Source: a bacterium (GTDB lineage Bacteria > Desulfobacterota > Binatia > HRBIN30 > CADEER01). Taken from it: a stretch of 64,000 bases of DNA. Location of the stretch: NCBI GenBank assembly GCA_019637795.1, contig JAHBUY010000007.1, positions 276,286 to 340,285 on the forward strand, in the 5' to 3' direction. Positions 8,990 to 20,941 of this stretch are shown here, one piece after another. Position numbers and translations under genes: made by a program. How positions within the stretch are numbered: position 1 is the stretch's first letter; the number at the start of each line of letters is the position of its first letter. The notes beneath the pieces were generated by a model. The model saw nothing but the letters and a program-made list of their open reading frames with translations, had not been told where the DNA came from and did not search any database.

Positions 8990-10606
8990 ATGCGCGCGTG
9001 GATTGTGGTGAGCGGCGCCCTGATCGCCGCCGGTGTGGCGATCTTTCTCTACAAGCTGTTCGTCCTCGGCTATCCGCTGAGCGTCGCGGACGCGCCGGGG
9101 ACGTGGCGGGTCGACATCATCGTCACCGCCACCGGCAAGGGCAGCCGGACGGTGATCGACATCCCGCTCCCGCGTCCGTCGGGCTACCAGCGCATCCTCA
9201 CCGAGGAGGTGCACTCGGACGGACTGCGCTTCAGCATCAGCGAGGGTAGCGACGGCGACCGCCGCGGGCGCTGGCACGGGCGGCTCGACGGCACCGCCGC
9301 CCCCTCCTACCAGGTGACGCTCGAGGCGACGCCGTACGGCCGCCCGCTGCCGCCGAACGAAGCCGGCGGCAAGTATCCCGACTCGGTCGCCAGCTACCTC
9401 GCCCCGTCGCCGGCGGTGCAGCAGGGCGACCCGGCGATCACCGCCCTGAGCCGCGAGCTGCTGCTCGACCAGAAGAACAGGGCCGCCCTGGCGCGCGGCA
9501 TCTTCGACTTCGTCTCCGGTGAGATCGGGGCGCTGAACAGCGTCGCGCCGATGGACGCCGTCACCGTGCTGCGCGAGGGCCGCGGCAATGGGCTCGGCCG
9601 CGCCCGCCTCTTCTGCGCCCTGGCGCGCGCCAACGGCCTGCCCTGCCGGGTCGTCGGCGGCATCGCCCTGGTCGACGGGCGCAGCGACCAGTTCGCGTAC
9701 TGGAACGAGGTCTACCTGGGCGGCGGCTGGGCCCCCTTCGACGTCGTCGGCGGCCACGCCGGCAGCCTGCCCGCCGACCGCATGTCGCTCGGACCGATCA
9801 AGGGCGCCGAGCTGATCACGGCCGAGAACCTGAGCGCCCTGTCCTACCGCTTCGACGTCCAGTCCGAGCTCGAAACCTATGCCGAGCTGGTGAATCGGCG
9901 GCGCGCCAACTCGCAGCACTGGCTCGACCGCCTCTCGCTGCTCTTCCTGCCGGTGCAACAGCAGCATGCGCTGCGCATCCTCCTCCTCGTGCCGCTCGGG
10001 GCGCTGGCGATGTGCGTGCTGCGCAACATCGCCGGCCTGCGCACCTTCGGCATGTTCATGCCGGTGCTCATCGCCCTCGCGTTCACCGGGACCGGGCTGC
10101 TGTGGGGCACGCTGTTCCTCCTCCTGATCATCGGCTTCGCGCTGCTGTCGCGGCTGTGGATCCAGCGCCTCTATCTGCTGCTGGCGGCGCGCATCGCGTT
10201 CATTCTCACGCTGGTGATCCTGCTCATGGTGGCGCTGTTCATCCTCGGCGCCCGCTTCGACATGCCGACCGGCGGCGTCGGCGCCTTCCCCTTCGTCATC
10301 ATGACGATGATCGTCGAGCGCATCAGCGTCGGCCTCGAGGAGGAAGGGCTGGCCAACACGCTGCGCCGCCTCGGCGCCACGCTGGCGTCGATCTACCTGA
10401 CCTATGGCGTGATCCACGCCCAGGGCCTGCAGACGCTCTTCCTCATCTATCCCGAGCTGCTGCTCATCATCCTCGGCCTGCTCGTTGCCGTGGGCCGGTA
10501 CACCGGCTACCGTCTGACCGAACTCGTGCGCTTTCGTGAGCTCGCCGACGTCAGCCAATCCGCCACCATGCCGCCGCCGAACGGCGGCCCGTCCGCTGGC
10601 GCCTGA
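8990..10606 (+). CDS. UUP1 family inactive transglutaminase fused to 7 TM helices
   Basis: The 538-residue protein has an N-terminal membrane helix (residues 3-24), an extracytoplasmic beta-rich region, a transglutaminase-fold domain (about 150-260) and about seven membrane helices (about 325-520). It matches the architecture of the UUP1 family, in which a dead transglutaminase is joined to a 7TM module. The catalytic Cys is absent (GNGLGRARLFC around residue 200 has no Cys at the expected site), the catalytic His is replaced (FAYWNEV, Ala236 two before Trp238), while Asp251 in PFDV remains. Known relatives pair with an ATP-grasp ligase, as here. It is the first gene of a tight operon reaching 14375 and likely forms the membrane scaffold. 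No strong ribosome-binding site precedes the ATG. Confidence 0.87.
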   Translation: MRAWIVVSGALIAAGVAIFLYKLFVLGYPLSVADAPGTWRVDIIVTATGKGSRTVIDIPLPRPSGYQRILTEEVHSDGLRFSISEGSDGDRRGRWHGRLDGTAAPSYQVTLEATPYGRPLPPNEAGGKYPDSVASYLAPSPAVQQGDPAITALSRELLLDQKNRAALARGIFDFVSGEIGALNSVAPMDAVTVLREGRGNGLGRARLFCALARANGLPCRVVGGIALVDGRSDQFAYWNEVYLGGGWAPFDVVGGHAGSLPADRMSLGPIKGAELITAENLSALSYRFDVQSELETYAELVNRRRANSQHWLDRLSLLFLPVQQQHALRILLLVPLGALAMCVLRNIAGLRTFGMFMPVLIALAFTGTGLLWGTLFLLLIIGFALLSRLWIQRLYLLLAARIAFILTLVILLMVALFILGARFDMPTGGVGAFPFVIMTMIVERISVGLEEEGLANTLRRLGATLASIYLTYGVIHAQGLQTLFLIYPELLLIILGLLVAVGRYTGYRLTELVRFRELADVSQSATMPPPNGGPSAGA

Positions 10607-10624
10607 GCGCTCGGCCCTCCCCTG

Positions 10625-11575
10625 ATGCGGCGTCTCTTCGCCCGCGCCCGCGCCCTGCGCGCGCGCGGCGTGCTCGGCATCAATCAGCGCAACGGCGCCT
10701 TCGTCCTGCCGCTCAATCCGCGCCAGCACTACCCGCGGGTCGACGACAAGCTGATCACCAAGCGCCTGGCGCAGGCGGCCGGGATCCCCACGCCGGCCCT
10801 GCACGGCGTCATCGCCTTCCAGCATCAGCTCCGCGACCTGGGGGCGATGTTCGCCGGCCGGACGTCCTTCGTCCTCAAGCCGGCCCGCGGCGCCCAGGGC
10901 AACGGCATCGTGGTCGTGACCGGGAGCGACGGCAACGGCGGCTTCCGCAAGAGCAGCGGCGCGCTGCTCACCGCGGCGGCGCTGCGCCAACACGTCTCGA
11001 ACACCATTTCCGGGCTCTTCTCGCTGCGCGGCGACGTCGATGCCTGTCTGCTCGAGGAGCGCGTCGTCCTGCACGCGGCGTTCGCCCCCATCGCCCGCTT
11101 CGGCGTCCCCGACGTGCGCGTGATCGTCTATCGCGGCCTGCCGATCATGGCCATGTGCCGCCTGCCGACCGCGCAATCGGACGGCCGCGCCAATCTGCAC
11201 CAGGGGGCCATCGGCGCCGGCATCGCCATCCGCGATGGGCGCATCGTCCACGCGGCGCTGCAGAACGCGGGCGTCACCCACCACGTCGACACCGGCGCGC
11301 CGATCGTCGGCTTCACCATTCCGCTCTGGGACGACGTGCTCTCCCTCGCCGTCCGCTCGGCGGAGATGAGCGGCCTCGGGTATCTCGGCGTCGACATCGT
11401 CATCGACGCGCGCCACGGACCGCAGCTCCTCGAGCTCAACGCCCGCCCGGGCCTCGCCATCCAGGTGGCGAACGCCGAAGGCCTCCTGCCGCGGCTGCGG
11501 CGCGCCGAGCGCGTCCCCAGCGACGCCCTCTCCACATGGTCGAATCGTCTGCAGGTCGCGCGCCAGCTCTTCTGA
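10625..11575 (+). CDS. alpha-L-glutamate ligase-like ATP-grasp protein
   Basis: The 316-residue protein belongs to the ATP-grasp (RimK-related) group that accompanies UUP1 proteins. Visible elements are VDDKLITKRLAQAAGIPTP near residue 40, the ATP-binding FVLKPARGAQGNGIVVV near residue 80, and the metal-binding LELNARPGLAIQ near residue 275. ATP-grasp ligases form amide bonds through an acyl-phosphate; an amino-acid or peptide ligation to an unknown acceptor is inferred. It starts 18 bp after the UUP1 gene and its end overlaps the next gene by 40 bp, so coexpression is near certain. The substrate is not visible from sequence. Confidence 0.87.
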   Translation: MRRLFARARALRARGVLGINQRNGAFVLPLNPRQHYPRVDDKLITKRLAQAAGIPTPALHGVIAFQHQLRDLGAMFAGRTSFVLKPARGAQGNGIVVVTGSDGNGGFRKSSGALLTAAALRQHVSNTISGLFSLRGDVDACLLEERVVLHAAFAPIARFGVPDVRVIVYRGLPIMAMCRLPTAQSDGRANLHQGAIGAGIAIRDGRIVHAALQNAGVTHHVDTGAPIVGFTIPLWDDVLSLAVRSAEMSGLGYLGVDIVIDARHGPQLLELNARPGLAIQVANAEGLLPRLRRAERVPSDALSTWSNRLQVARQLF

Positions 11576-12420
11576 TCGGCGCCGTCCTGGCGCTGCTCGC
11601 CAGCCCGGCGACGGCGGCGCCGCCGCCCTCGACCTGGGAGGTGACGGTGGCGTTGCGCCTCGATGGCGGCGGCGGCACGCCGGTGAGCGCCCGCGTCGCC
11701 CTGCCGCCGAACGACGACCTGCAGGAGCTGCGCGACGTGTCGGTCCAGGCGCGAGGGCTGACCGCCACCGTGGTGCGCGACGGCGATGCGCCGCACGTCG
11801 AGCTGCGGGGCAAGCTCAAGGGCGCTCGCCGCGTCGCCGTCCAGTACGTCGTGCACCGCGCCCGCGCCACCGGTACCCTGCCGGTGATCCTGCCGCTCGA
11901 CGCGCCGCCACCGGCCCTGCTGCCCTTCCTCATGCCCAGCCCGACCTTCCAATCGCGCTCGATCCTGGTGCGCGACTTCCTGGAGACCAATGTCGCGCCG
12001 ATGCTGAGCACGCCGGGGGCGCCGGATCTCGTCCGCACCCTGCACCAGGTGACGCGCGACCGCTTCACCTGGGCGGGGGACGGCAAGACCCTGACGCTCG
12101 ACGTCATCCGCTCCGGCCGGGGCAGACGCATCGGCATCGAGCGCGTCTTCACCACCTTTCTGCGCTGCGCGCGCATCCCGGCGCGCTTCGTCGAGGGCGT
12201 CAACCTGGCCAGCAGCACGCACCGCAAGCGCGTCTTCTGGACCGAGGTCTGGGGCCAGAACCGCTGGTGGCCGGTCAGCGCCTCCTCCGGTTGGATCGGC
12301 CGCCTGCCGCTGACCTACGTGGCGCTCACCCGCGATGGCCAGCGCGCGGTGCAGGTCGAGGGCGCCGCCGATTTCAGCTACGCCATCCAGGCCAAGCCAC
12401 TGCCCGAGGCGCCGGCATGA
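11536..12420 (+). CDS. secreted transglutaminase-fold protein lacking catalytic residues
   Basis: The 294-residue product has a signal peptide (to about ASPATA, residue 27), a beta-rich N-terminal half and a transglutaminase-like core at about 165-255. The fold is seen in FTTFLRCARIPARFVEGV and RVFWTEVWGQNRWWPV. All three catalytic positions look lost: no Cys lies at the expected site near residues 195-202, Val233 sits two before Trp235 where His belongs, and Ser248 replaces Asp. It is therefore a second degenerate transglutaminase in the same operon, perhaps a peptide- or glycan-binding module. It overlaps the ATP-grasp gene by 40 bp and ends in ATGA, overlapping the next gene by 4 bp. Confidence 0.75.
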   Translation: MVESSAGRAPALLIGAVLALLASPATAAPPPSTWEVTVALRLDGGGGTPVSARVALPPNDDLQELRDVSVQARGLTATVVRDGDAPHVELRGKLKGARRVAVQYVVHRARATGTLPVILPLDAPPPALLPFLMPSPTFQSRSILVRDFLETNVAPMLSTPGAPDLVRTLHQVTRDRFTWAGDGKTLTLDVIRSGRGRRIGIERVFTTFLRCARIPARFVEGVNLASSTHRKRVFWTEVWGQNRWWPVSASSGWIGRLPLTYVALTRDGQRAVQVEGAADFSYAIQAKPLPEAPA

Positions 12421-14375
12421 GGCGGGTCGCCGTCGCGCTGCTGCTCGCGCTGCTGGCCGCGCGCGCCGGGGCGGAGACCGCACCGCTGCGCATCGCTCCC
12501 GCCTCCGATGCCTCGCTGTCGAGCATGTTGCTGCTGGCGGCGCCGCCGGCGGCGCCGGTCATCCTCTTCGATCCGCAGGACCAGGACGTCGCGACGCGCG
12601 CCCGCGCCGCGCATTCCGGGCCGGTCGAATGCTACGCCCGCAGCACCACCGCCGCCCCGGCGCGCGCGCTCGAAGAGGATCTCGCCGGCGTCGCCTGCGT
12701 CAACGCCGACGACCTGCTGGCCCTGGCGCAGCGCTGGTGGCCGTCGCCACCCGCCGTCGTGGTGGTGCCGGGCGGTCGCTATCCGTGGCTGCTGCAGGCG
12801 GCGGCCCTGGCCGGCGCCCGCGCGGCCGCGTTGCTGCCGGTGAACCCGCGCCGCCCGCTCGCGCCCGAGGCGCTGCAGCGCTGGGCGGGAACGCAGTGGA
12901 TCCTCGTCGGCAGCCCGCCGCCGGAGATTCCCCTACCCGCCGGCGCCCGCGTGCAACGCCTGGAGACGCTCGACGCCGTGCGCGCCGCCACCGTGGCGGC
13001 CCTGGGGGACTTCACCACCGTCGCGGTCGCGAACCCGGCCGATCGGCGCGGTCGCTTCTCGCCCTCGTCGTTGTCGCTGCTGGCGCCGCGCATCGCCACC
13101 GTGCACAAGGCCCCCCTGGTGCTGGTGAGCGCCGCCGACCCCGAGGTGGTCGAGCGCGAGGTCGAGGCCGCGATCGCCGCCGCGGGGCATACGCCGACCC
13201 ACGTCTACCTGGTGGGCGACGAGCTGGCGCTGCGCAGCCATCGCGTCCCCGATCCGGTGCTCGAGGCGGGCGGGCCGGAAGCGCTCGGCGGCGCCCGCGA
13301 GGTTCGCGTCGAGCTGTTCTCTCGCCTGCAGCGGCAGGAGCCCCAGGACTACGCGGTCGGCCGCTTCGTCGCCGAGGACGTCGCCCGCGGCAGCGCGACG
13401 CTCACGCGTCAGCTCGCGCCAGCCAACGACGGCGGTCGCATCGTCTTCCTCTCCAACGCCGACCAGGTGTTCGCCCTCGGCGAGACCATCTCGCGCAGCA
13501 CGGTCAGCGAGCTGCGCAACGCCGGCATCAAGGTGCACGCCAGCTTTCGCGACGCCGTCACGCCGGCGGGCATCCAGGACGCGCTGCTGCACGCCGGCCT
13601 GTTGGTCTGGGAGGGACATGCCCGCGACCTCACCCTGGAGGAGCGCGGCGGCATCGCGGTCGCGCGCACGCCGCCCTTCGTCGTCCTGCAGGGCTGCTAC
13701 ACCCTCGACCGCTCCGATCCCTTCATCCTCCTCGACCGCGGCACCGAGGCCATCGTCGCCACCTCGGCGGCGATCTACAGCGCCTCGGGGTCGGCCTTCG
13801 CGCGGGCGCTGTTCGACGCCCTCCTCTACGACGGCGCCGACATGGGCACCGCGGTGCGCAACGCGCGCAACTTCCTCCTCGCCGTCACCGAGCTGAAGAA
13901 GCAGCGCGGCCACGCCGACTGGACCAAGACCTACCGCGCCGCTCTCGCCTTCGCCCTCTGGGGCGATCCGACCGCGCGGCCGCCGCTGGCCGCGCCGGTG
14001 AGCAGGGTCCCGCCAGCCTCCTGGCAGCTCACGGATGGCGCCCTCACCCTGACCATTCCGCCGCGCCATCTCGAGCCGGTGACGGTCGGGCCCTATACCG
14101 CGCATCCGGTGCCGCGCGCGATGCTCACCGGGCTCCTGCTGCGCGACGGTGACAAGCCGGTGTTGACGGTGAAGGAGCTCTTCTTCGCCGTCGTCCACCC
14201 CCCCGCCGGCAGGACGACGGCCTGCCCGCCCGCGGCGGGCTGGGACGTGCAGTCCTTCTACGCCCCGATGACCCGCACGCTGTCGGTGCTGGCACGCCCC
14301 CCGGGGGAGCTGGTGGCCAACCCCACGCCGAGCGGCAGCTTCGCGCTGCCATTGGTCGACGGACCGTGCCCCTGA
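12417..14375 (+). CDS. secreted gingipain/caspase-like (C25-type) protein
   Basis: This 652-residue protein carries a signal peptide (about 19 residues). Its middle resembles the caspase-haemoglobinase fold of C25 peptidases: DYAVGRFVAEDV near 311, then a His in LLVWEGHARD (His401), then a Cys in FVVLQGCYTLDR (Cys427), spaced like the gingipain His-Cys dyad, followed by a segment with small residues (ATSAAIYSASGSAFARALFDALL) typical of the family. An Ig-like beta domain follows (about 555-652). It should act in the periplasm or outside, as a protease or a caspase-fold ligase. It is the last gene of the four-gene operon and overlaps its neighbour by ATGA. Activity is inferred; the gene is not recognised by name. 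Confidence 0.7.
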   Translation: MRRVAVALLLALLAARAGAETAPLRIAPASDASLSSMLLLAAPPAAPVILFDPQDQDVATRARAAHSGPVECYARSTTAAPARALEEDLAGVACVNADDLLALAQRWWPSPPAVVVVPGGRYPWLLQAAALAGARAAALLPVNPRRPLAPEALQRWAGTQWILVGSPPPEIPLPAGARVQRLETLDAVRAATVAALGDFTTVAVANPADRRGRFSPSSLSLLAPRIATVHKAPLVLVSAADPEVVEREVEAAIAAAGHTPTHVYLVGDELALRSHRVPDPVLEAGGPEALGGAREVRVELFSRLQRQEPQDYAVGRFVAEDVARGSATLTRQLAPANDGGRIVFLSNADQVFALGETISRSTVSELRNAGIKVHASFRDAVTPAGIQDALLHAGLLVWEGHARDLTLEERGGIAVARTPPFVVLQGCYTLDRSDPFILLDRGTEAIVATSAAIYSASGSAFARALFDALLYDGADMGTAVRNARNFLLAVTELKKQRGHADWTKTYRAALAFALWGDPTARPPLAAPVSRVPPASWQLTDGALTLTIPPRHLEPVTVGPYTAHPVPRAMLTGLLLRDGDKPVLTVKELFFAVVHPPAGRTTACPPAAGWDVQSFYAPMTRTLSVLARPPGELVANPTPSGSFALPLVDGPCP

Positions 14376-14388
14376 GCTGAGCGGGCTC

Positions 14389-17913
<3,525 letters not shown>

Positions 17914-17987
17914 AGATCCCGACCTGTAACCCATGCGCCGGGCCAATCCCAGCCATGTTTCACGACCGTCGGCGGCGCTGACGGCGG

Positions 17988-19208
17988 CTACAGCAGGTCG
18001 GCCAGCGTGCGCTCGGCCCACAGCCGGGTCAGGTCGTCGGCGCGGCGGCCAAGGGCCTGGCGCACCCGCGGATCGAGGTGCCCGGGCAGGCCGTTCACCA
18101 GCGTCTCGCCGGCGAGCTCGGCGAGGCGGATGCGGTGCGCGTCGCAGCCCAGCACGAAGGTGCCGGCGCGGTCCTCGACCGGCAGCAACCAGCCGCGCGT
18201 GATCAGTGGCGCGGCGGCCTCCTGCACGACGCCGAGATCGGTGCGCAGCGCCCGTGCCACCTTCGCCAGCTCGATCCCGTGCCGGCCGGCGGCGAAGGCG
18301 TCGGCGGCGCGCAGCAGCAGCTCCAGGGCGAGCGCCTCCTCGCGCTCCGCGCCCGCCGACTGGACCGCGTCCCCGCCGAGCTCGAGCACCGCCGCCAGCT
18401 CGGCGCCGGCGAGCACCACCGCCCAGCTCACGTACAGCCACACCAGCGTCACCGGCAACTGCGCCAGCGCGCCGTAGATGGCGTTGTTGCGCGCCACCCC
18501 GACCTGCAGGCTGACGTAACCGACCTGCGCGAGGTGCCAGGCGACGCCGGCGAACGCGGCGCCCACCAGCAGCGGTCCCCAGGCCGGGCGTCGATTCGGC
18601 ATCACGGCGTAGAGCACGGCGATGCCGGCCGTGTTGATGGCGATCGGCGACAGCTCGAGCAGGCGCACGGCAAACCCGCCGAGGTAGCCGTTGTCGAGCA
18701 TCCACTGCAGCAGCGTGTGCGCCTGGCTGGCGGAGGTGATCGTCGTCGCCGCGAGGAGCAGGAACGGGGTCAGCATGACGACCCCGACGTAGTCCATCAC
18801 CTTGCGCCAGGCGGTCCGTTGCTGCGCGACGCGCCAGATCAGGTTCAGGCTCGCCTCGACGTTGCCGAGCACGCTGATGACCGTGACGATCAGCGCCGCC
18901 GCGCCGAGCGCGCCCAGGGTGCCGAAGTTGGTCTTGTCGATGTAGCCGATGATCAGGTTGACGGTCTCGGCATCGAGCGACAGCCGCGACAGCAGCACCG
19001 CTTCGAGGCGCTGCTGGGCGCCGAGCCCCTTGAGGACCGAGAACATCACCGCCAGCAGCGGCACGATGGACAGCAGGGAGGTGTAGGCGAGCGCCGAGGC
19101 GCGGACCAGGCACTGATCCATGTAGAAGCGCCAGCCGGCGATGCCGACCAGCCGCACCGGCCCGGGGACGTGGCGGCTGAAGCCGCCGACGCGGTCGCTC
19201 GCGCTCAT
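17988..19208 (-). CDS. YihY/virulence factor BrkB family membrane protein
   Basis: The 406-residue protein has about six membrane helices in residues 35-275 with the family motifs RASALAYTSLLSIVPLLAV, SLNLIWRV, PLLVGAAFAGVAWHLAQ and YGALAQLPVTLVWLYVSW. A cytoplasmic C-terminal region of about 115 residues resembles a winged helix (LGVVQEAAAPLITRGWLLP). The molecular role of BrkB/YihY proteins is unsettled, with exporter and lipid-handling roles proposed. It is followed on the same strand by metH, 74 bp away, and preceded by the HELLH membrane gene. Confidence 0.87.
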   Translation of the reverse strand: MSASDRVGGFSRHVPGPVRLVGIAGWRFYMDQCLVRASALAYTSLLSIVPLLAVMFSVLKGLGAQQRLEAVLLSRLSLDAETVNLIIGYIDKTNFGTLGALGAAALIVTVISVLGNVEASLNLIWRVAQQRTAWRKVMDYVGVVMLTPFLLLAATTITSASQAHTLLQWMLDNGYLGGFAVRLLELSPIAINTAGIAVLYAVMPNRRPAWGPLLVGAAFAGVAWHLAQVGYVSLQVGVARNNAIYGALAQLPVTLVWLYVSWAVVLAGAELAAVLELGGDAVQSAGAEREEALALELLLRAADAFAAGRHGIELAKVARALRTDLGVVQEAAAPLITRGWLLPVEDRAGTFVLGCDAHRIRLAELAGETLVNGLPGHLDPRVRQALGRRADDLTRLWAERTLADLL

Positions 19209-19279
19209 CCGGTCGGCGCCTTACACGCTGGGCGGGCGCTGGTCCATCGCCAGCGCGCCCGTGACGGCGCGGCGGGCGC

Positions 19280-19996
19280 TCACGCGCCGCGCGGGCGGCG
19301 CCCGCCGGCGACCCAGACGCCCGCGGCGTAGGTCAGGAAGGCGAGCGCCGTGCCGAGAAGGGTGGAGGCCGCGACGCCCGCCATGTCGAGGCGCCCGGGA
19401 TCGAGCGTCCCCAGGCGTTCCACCAGGAGCGCCAGGTCGTCCCCGCGCCAGCGCGCCGGGTCGAACCCCGGCCGCACGGTCGCGACCAGGCGCGAGACGA
19501 TGATCGATCCGATCTCGTAGTAGTCGCCGGCGAGCGAGATGAACGGCGCCAGCGCCACCGGCAGCGCGGCGCCGAAGAGCAGCGCCTGGCCCCACCCCGC
19601 CGGCCGGCGCGCCGCGGCGCGCAGGGCCGGCACGCCGATCAGGATCGTCAGCGCGTACGGCAGGGCATCGGTGAGCAGATAGGTGAGGTCGCTGCCGCGC
19701 GTGTCGAAGCCGGTGAGCTGCCCGGCGTAGCGCGAACCGACGGCGACGAACGGGAAGACGCGCTGCAGCCAGGCGGCGCCGTACATGGCGTCGATCTCGA
19801 GCCGCGTCACCGTGCCGCCGCCCGCCAGGCAGCCGAGGGCGTGCAGCAGCTCGTGGGCCGGCAGGTAGAGCCACCAGGCGGCGACGGCGGCGGCCGCCGC
19901 CGCCAGCGGCGTCGCCCGGGACGGGGCGCGCAACAGCACCTCGAGCCCGGCGAGATAGTCGTCGACCGGCAGGCGGAGCAGCGCCGGGACGCGCAC
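19280..19996 (-). CDS. membrane protein with HELLH metalloprotease-like motif
   Basis: The 238-residue product is strongly hydrophobic, with about five membrane segments. In the first, WLYLPAHELLHALGCLAGG carries an HExxH zinc-binding motif at about residues 48-52, as in M50-type intramembrane metallopeptidases and DUF3267-like proteins. A possible third ligand is among the Asp residues of later helices (GDYYEIGS region), but this cannot be fixed. It begins 6 bp after the SDR gene on the same strand, so the two are likely cotranscribed. Family membership beyond the motif is uncertain. Confidence 0.65.
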   Translation of the reverse strand: MRVPALLRLPVDDYLAGLEVLLRAPSRATPLAAAAAAVAAWWLYLPAHELLHALGCLAGGGTVTRLEIDAMYGAAWLQRVFPFVAVGSRYAGQLTGFDTRGSDLTYLLTDALPYALTILIGVPALRAAARRPAGWGQALLFGAALPVALAPFISLAGDYYEIGSIIVSRLVATVRPGFDPARWRGDDLALLVERLGTLDPGRLDMAGVAASTLLGTALAFLTYAAGVWVAGGRRPRGA

Positions 19997-20002
19997 CGTT
20001 GC

Positions 20003-20821
20003 CTACGCCCCGCCGCGGCCGACGAACTCGTCCATCGAGCTGTTGACGCCGAGGACGTTCGCCAGCCAATCGAAGACCCCGACCGGCAGGACGCGCAACA
20101 GCGGCAGCAGGTGCACGGCCCAGGGCAACAGCAGGCGCCGCTGCCCGCGCGCGATGGCGCGCACGACGCGGCGCGCCACGTCGTCCTCCTCCAGGATCGG
20201 CAGCAGCCACGGGAAGCGCGAGCGCACGCCGCGGAACATGCCGGTGTTGATGTAGAACGGGCAGACCACGGTGGTCAGCACGCCGGGGGCGATCTTGCGC
20301 AGCTCGGCGCGCAGCGATTCGTCGAAGCCGGTCGCCGCCCATTTGCTGGCCGCGTAGTCGGCCAGCCGGGCGACGCCGATCAGCCCCGAGGCCGAGGCGA
20401 TGGTGACGATGTGGCCGCTGCCGCGCGCGATCATCGCCGGCAGGAACGCCTTGCTGGTCCAGAACAGCGCCAGCACGTTGATCGCGAAGGTCGCCTCGAT
20501 CTTGTCGTCCGGCAGCTCGAGAAAGTCCTTGCCGCTGACGACGCCGGCGTTGTTGACGAGGATGTCGACCGGACCGCCCGCCGCGGCGGTCTCGGCGGCG
20601 CGCGCGTAGACCTGGGCGCGATCGGCGACGTCGCAGACGAAGCCGCGGGCGTGGCTGCCCGGCACCGCGGCCAGGTCGTCGACCGTCGCCTGCAGCGCCG
20701 CGCCATTGATGTCCCAGATGGTCACCCGCGCCCCGGCCGCGGCCAGCTCGAGGGCCATCAGGCGACCGATGCCGCTCGCGCCGCCGGTGACCAGGGCGTG
20801 CCTGCCGGAGATCTCTGCCAT
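20003..20821 (-). CDS. SDR family oxidoreductase (retinol dehydrogenase-like)
   Basis: A classical short-chain dehydrogenase of 272 residues. The NAD(P)-binding GGASGIG is at residues 13-19, the structural NNAG near 90, the catalytic Ser in TIASASG near 145 and the YxxxK dyad in DYAASKWA near 157. The acidic residue after beta-2 (WDINGA) suggests NAD preference. The hydrophobic C-terminus (LLPWAVHLLPLLRVLPVGVFDWLANVLG) resembles membrane-associated retinol/acyl dehydrogenase-like SDRs acting on lipid or retinoid-like alcohols. It heads a two-gene unit with the HELLH membrane protein and is divergent from the hydrolase gene at 20942. Confidence 0.88.
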   Translation of the reverse strand: MAEISGRHALVTGGASGIGRLMALELAAAGARVTIWDINGAALQATVDDLAAVPGSHARGFVCDVADRAQVYARAAETAAAGGPVDILVNNAGVVSGKDFLELPDDKIEATFAINVLALFWTSKAFLPAMIARGSGHIVTIASASGLIGVARLADYAASKWAATGFDESLRAELRKIAPGVLTTVVCPFYINTGMFRGVRSRFPWLLPILEEDDVARRVVRAIARGQRRLLLPWAVHLLPLLRVLPVGVFDWLANVLGVNSSMDEFVGRGGA

Positions 20822-20941
20822 GGGATCGAGTCTCTAGCGGATCGCGGCCGCCTGCGCAGCCCGCTGGCGACCGCGGTTTGTCTCTGCGGCGACCGCCGGG
20901 CTAGGGTCGACGCGTACACTCGCCGCAACGAGGGGGGAACG

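Noticed and set aside
17914..17987. A cobalamin or SAM riboswitch before metH
   Set aside because: The 74-bp gap is too short and shows no B12-box or S-box like sequence.
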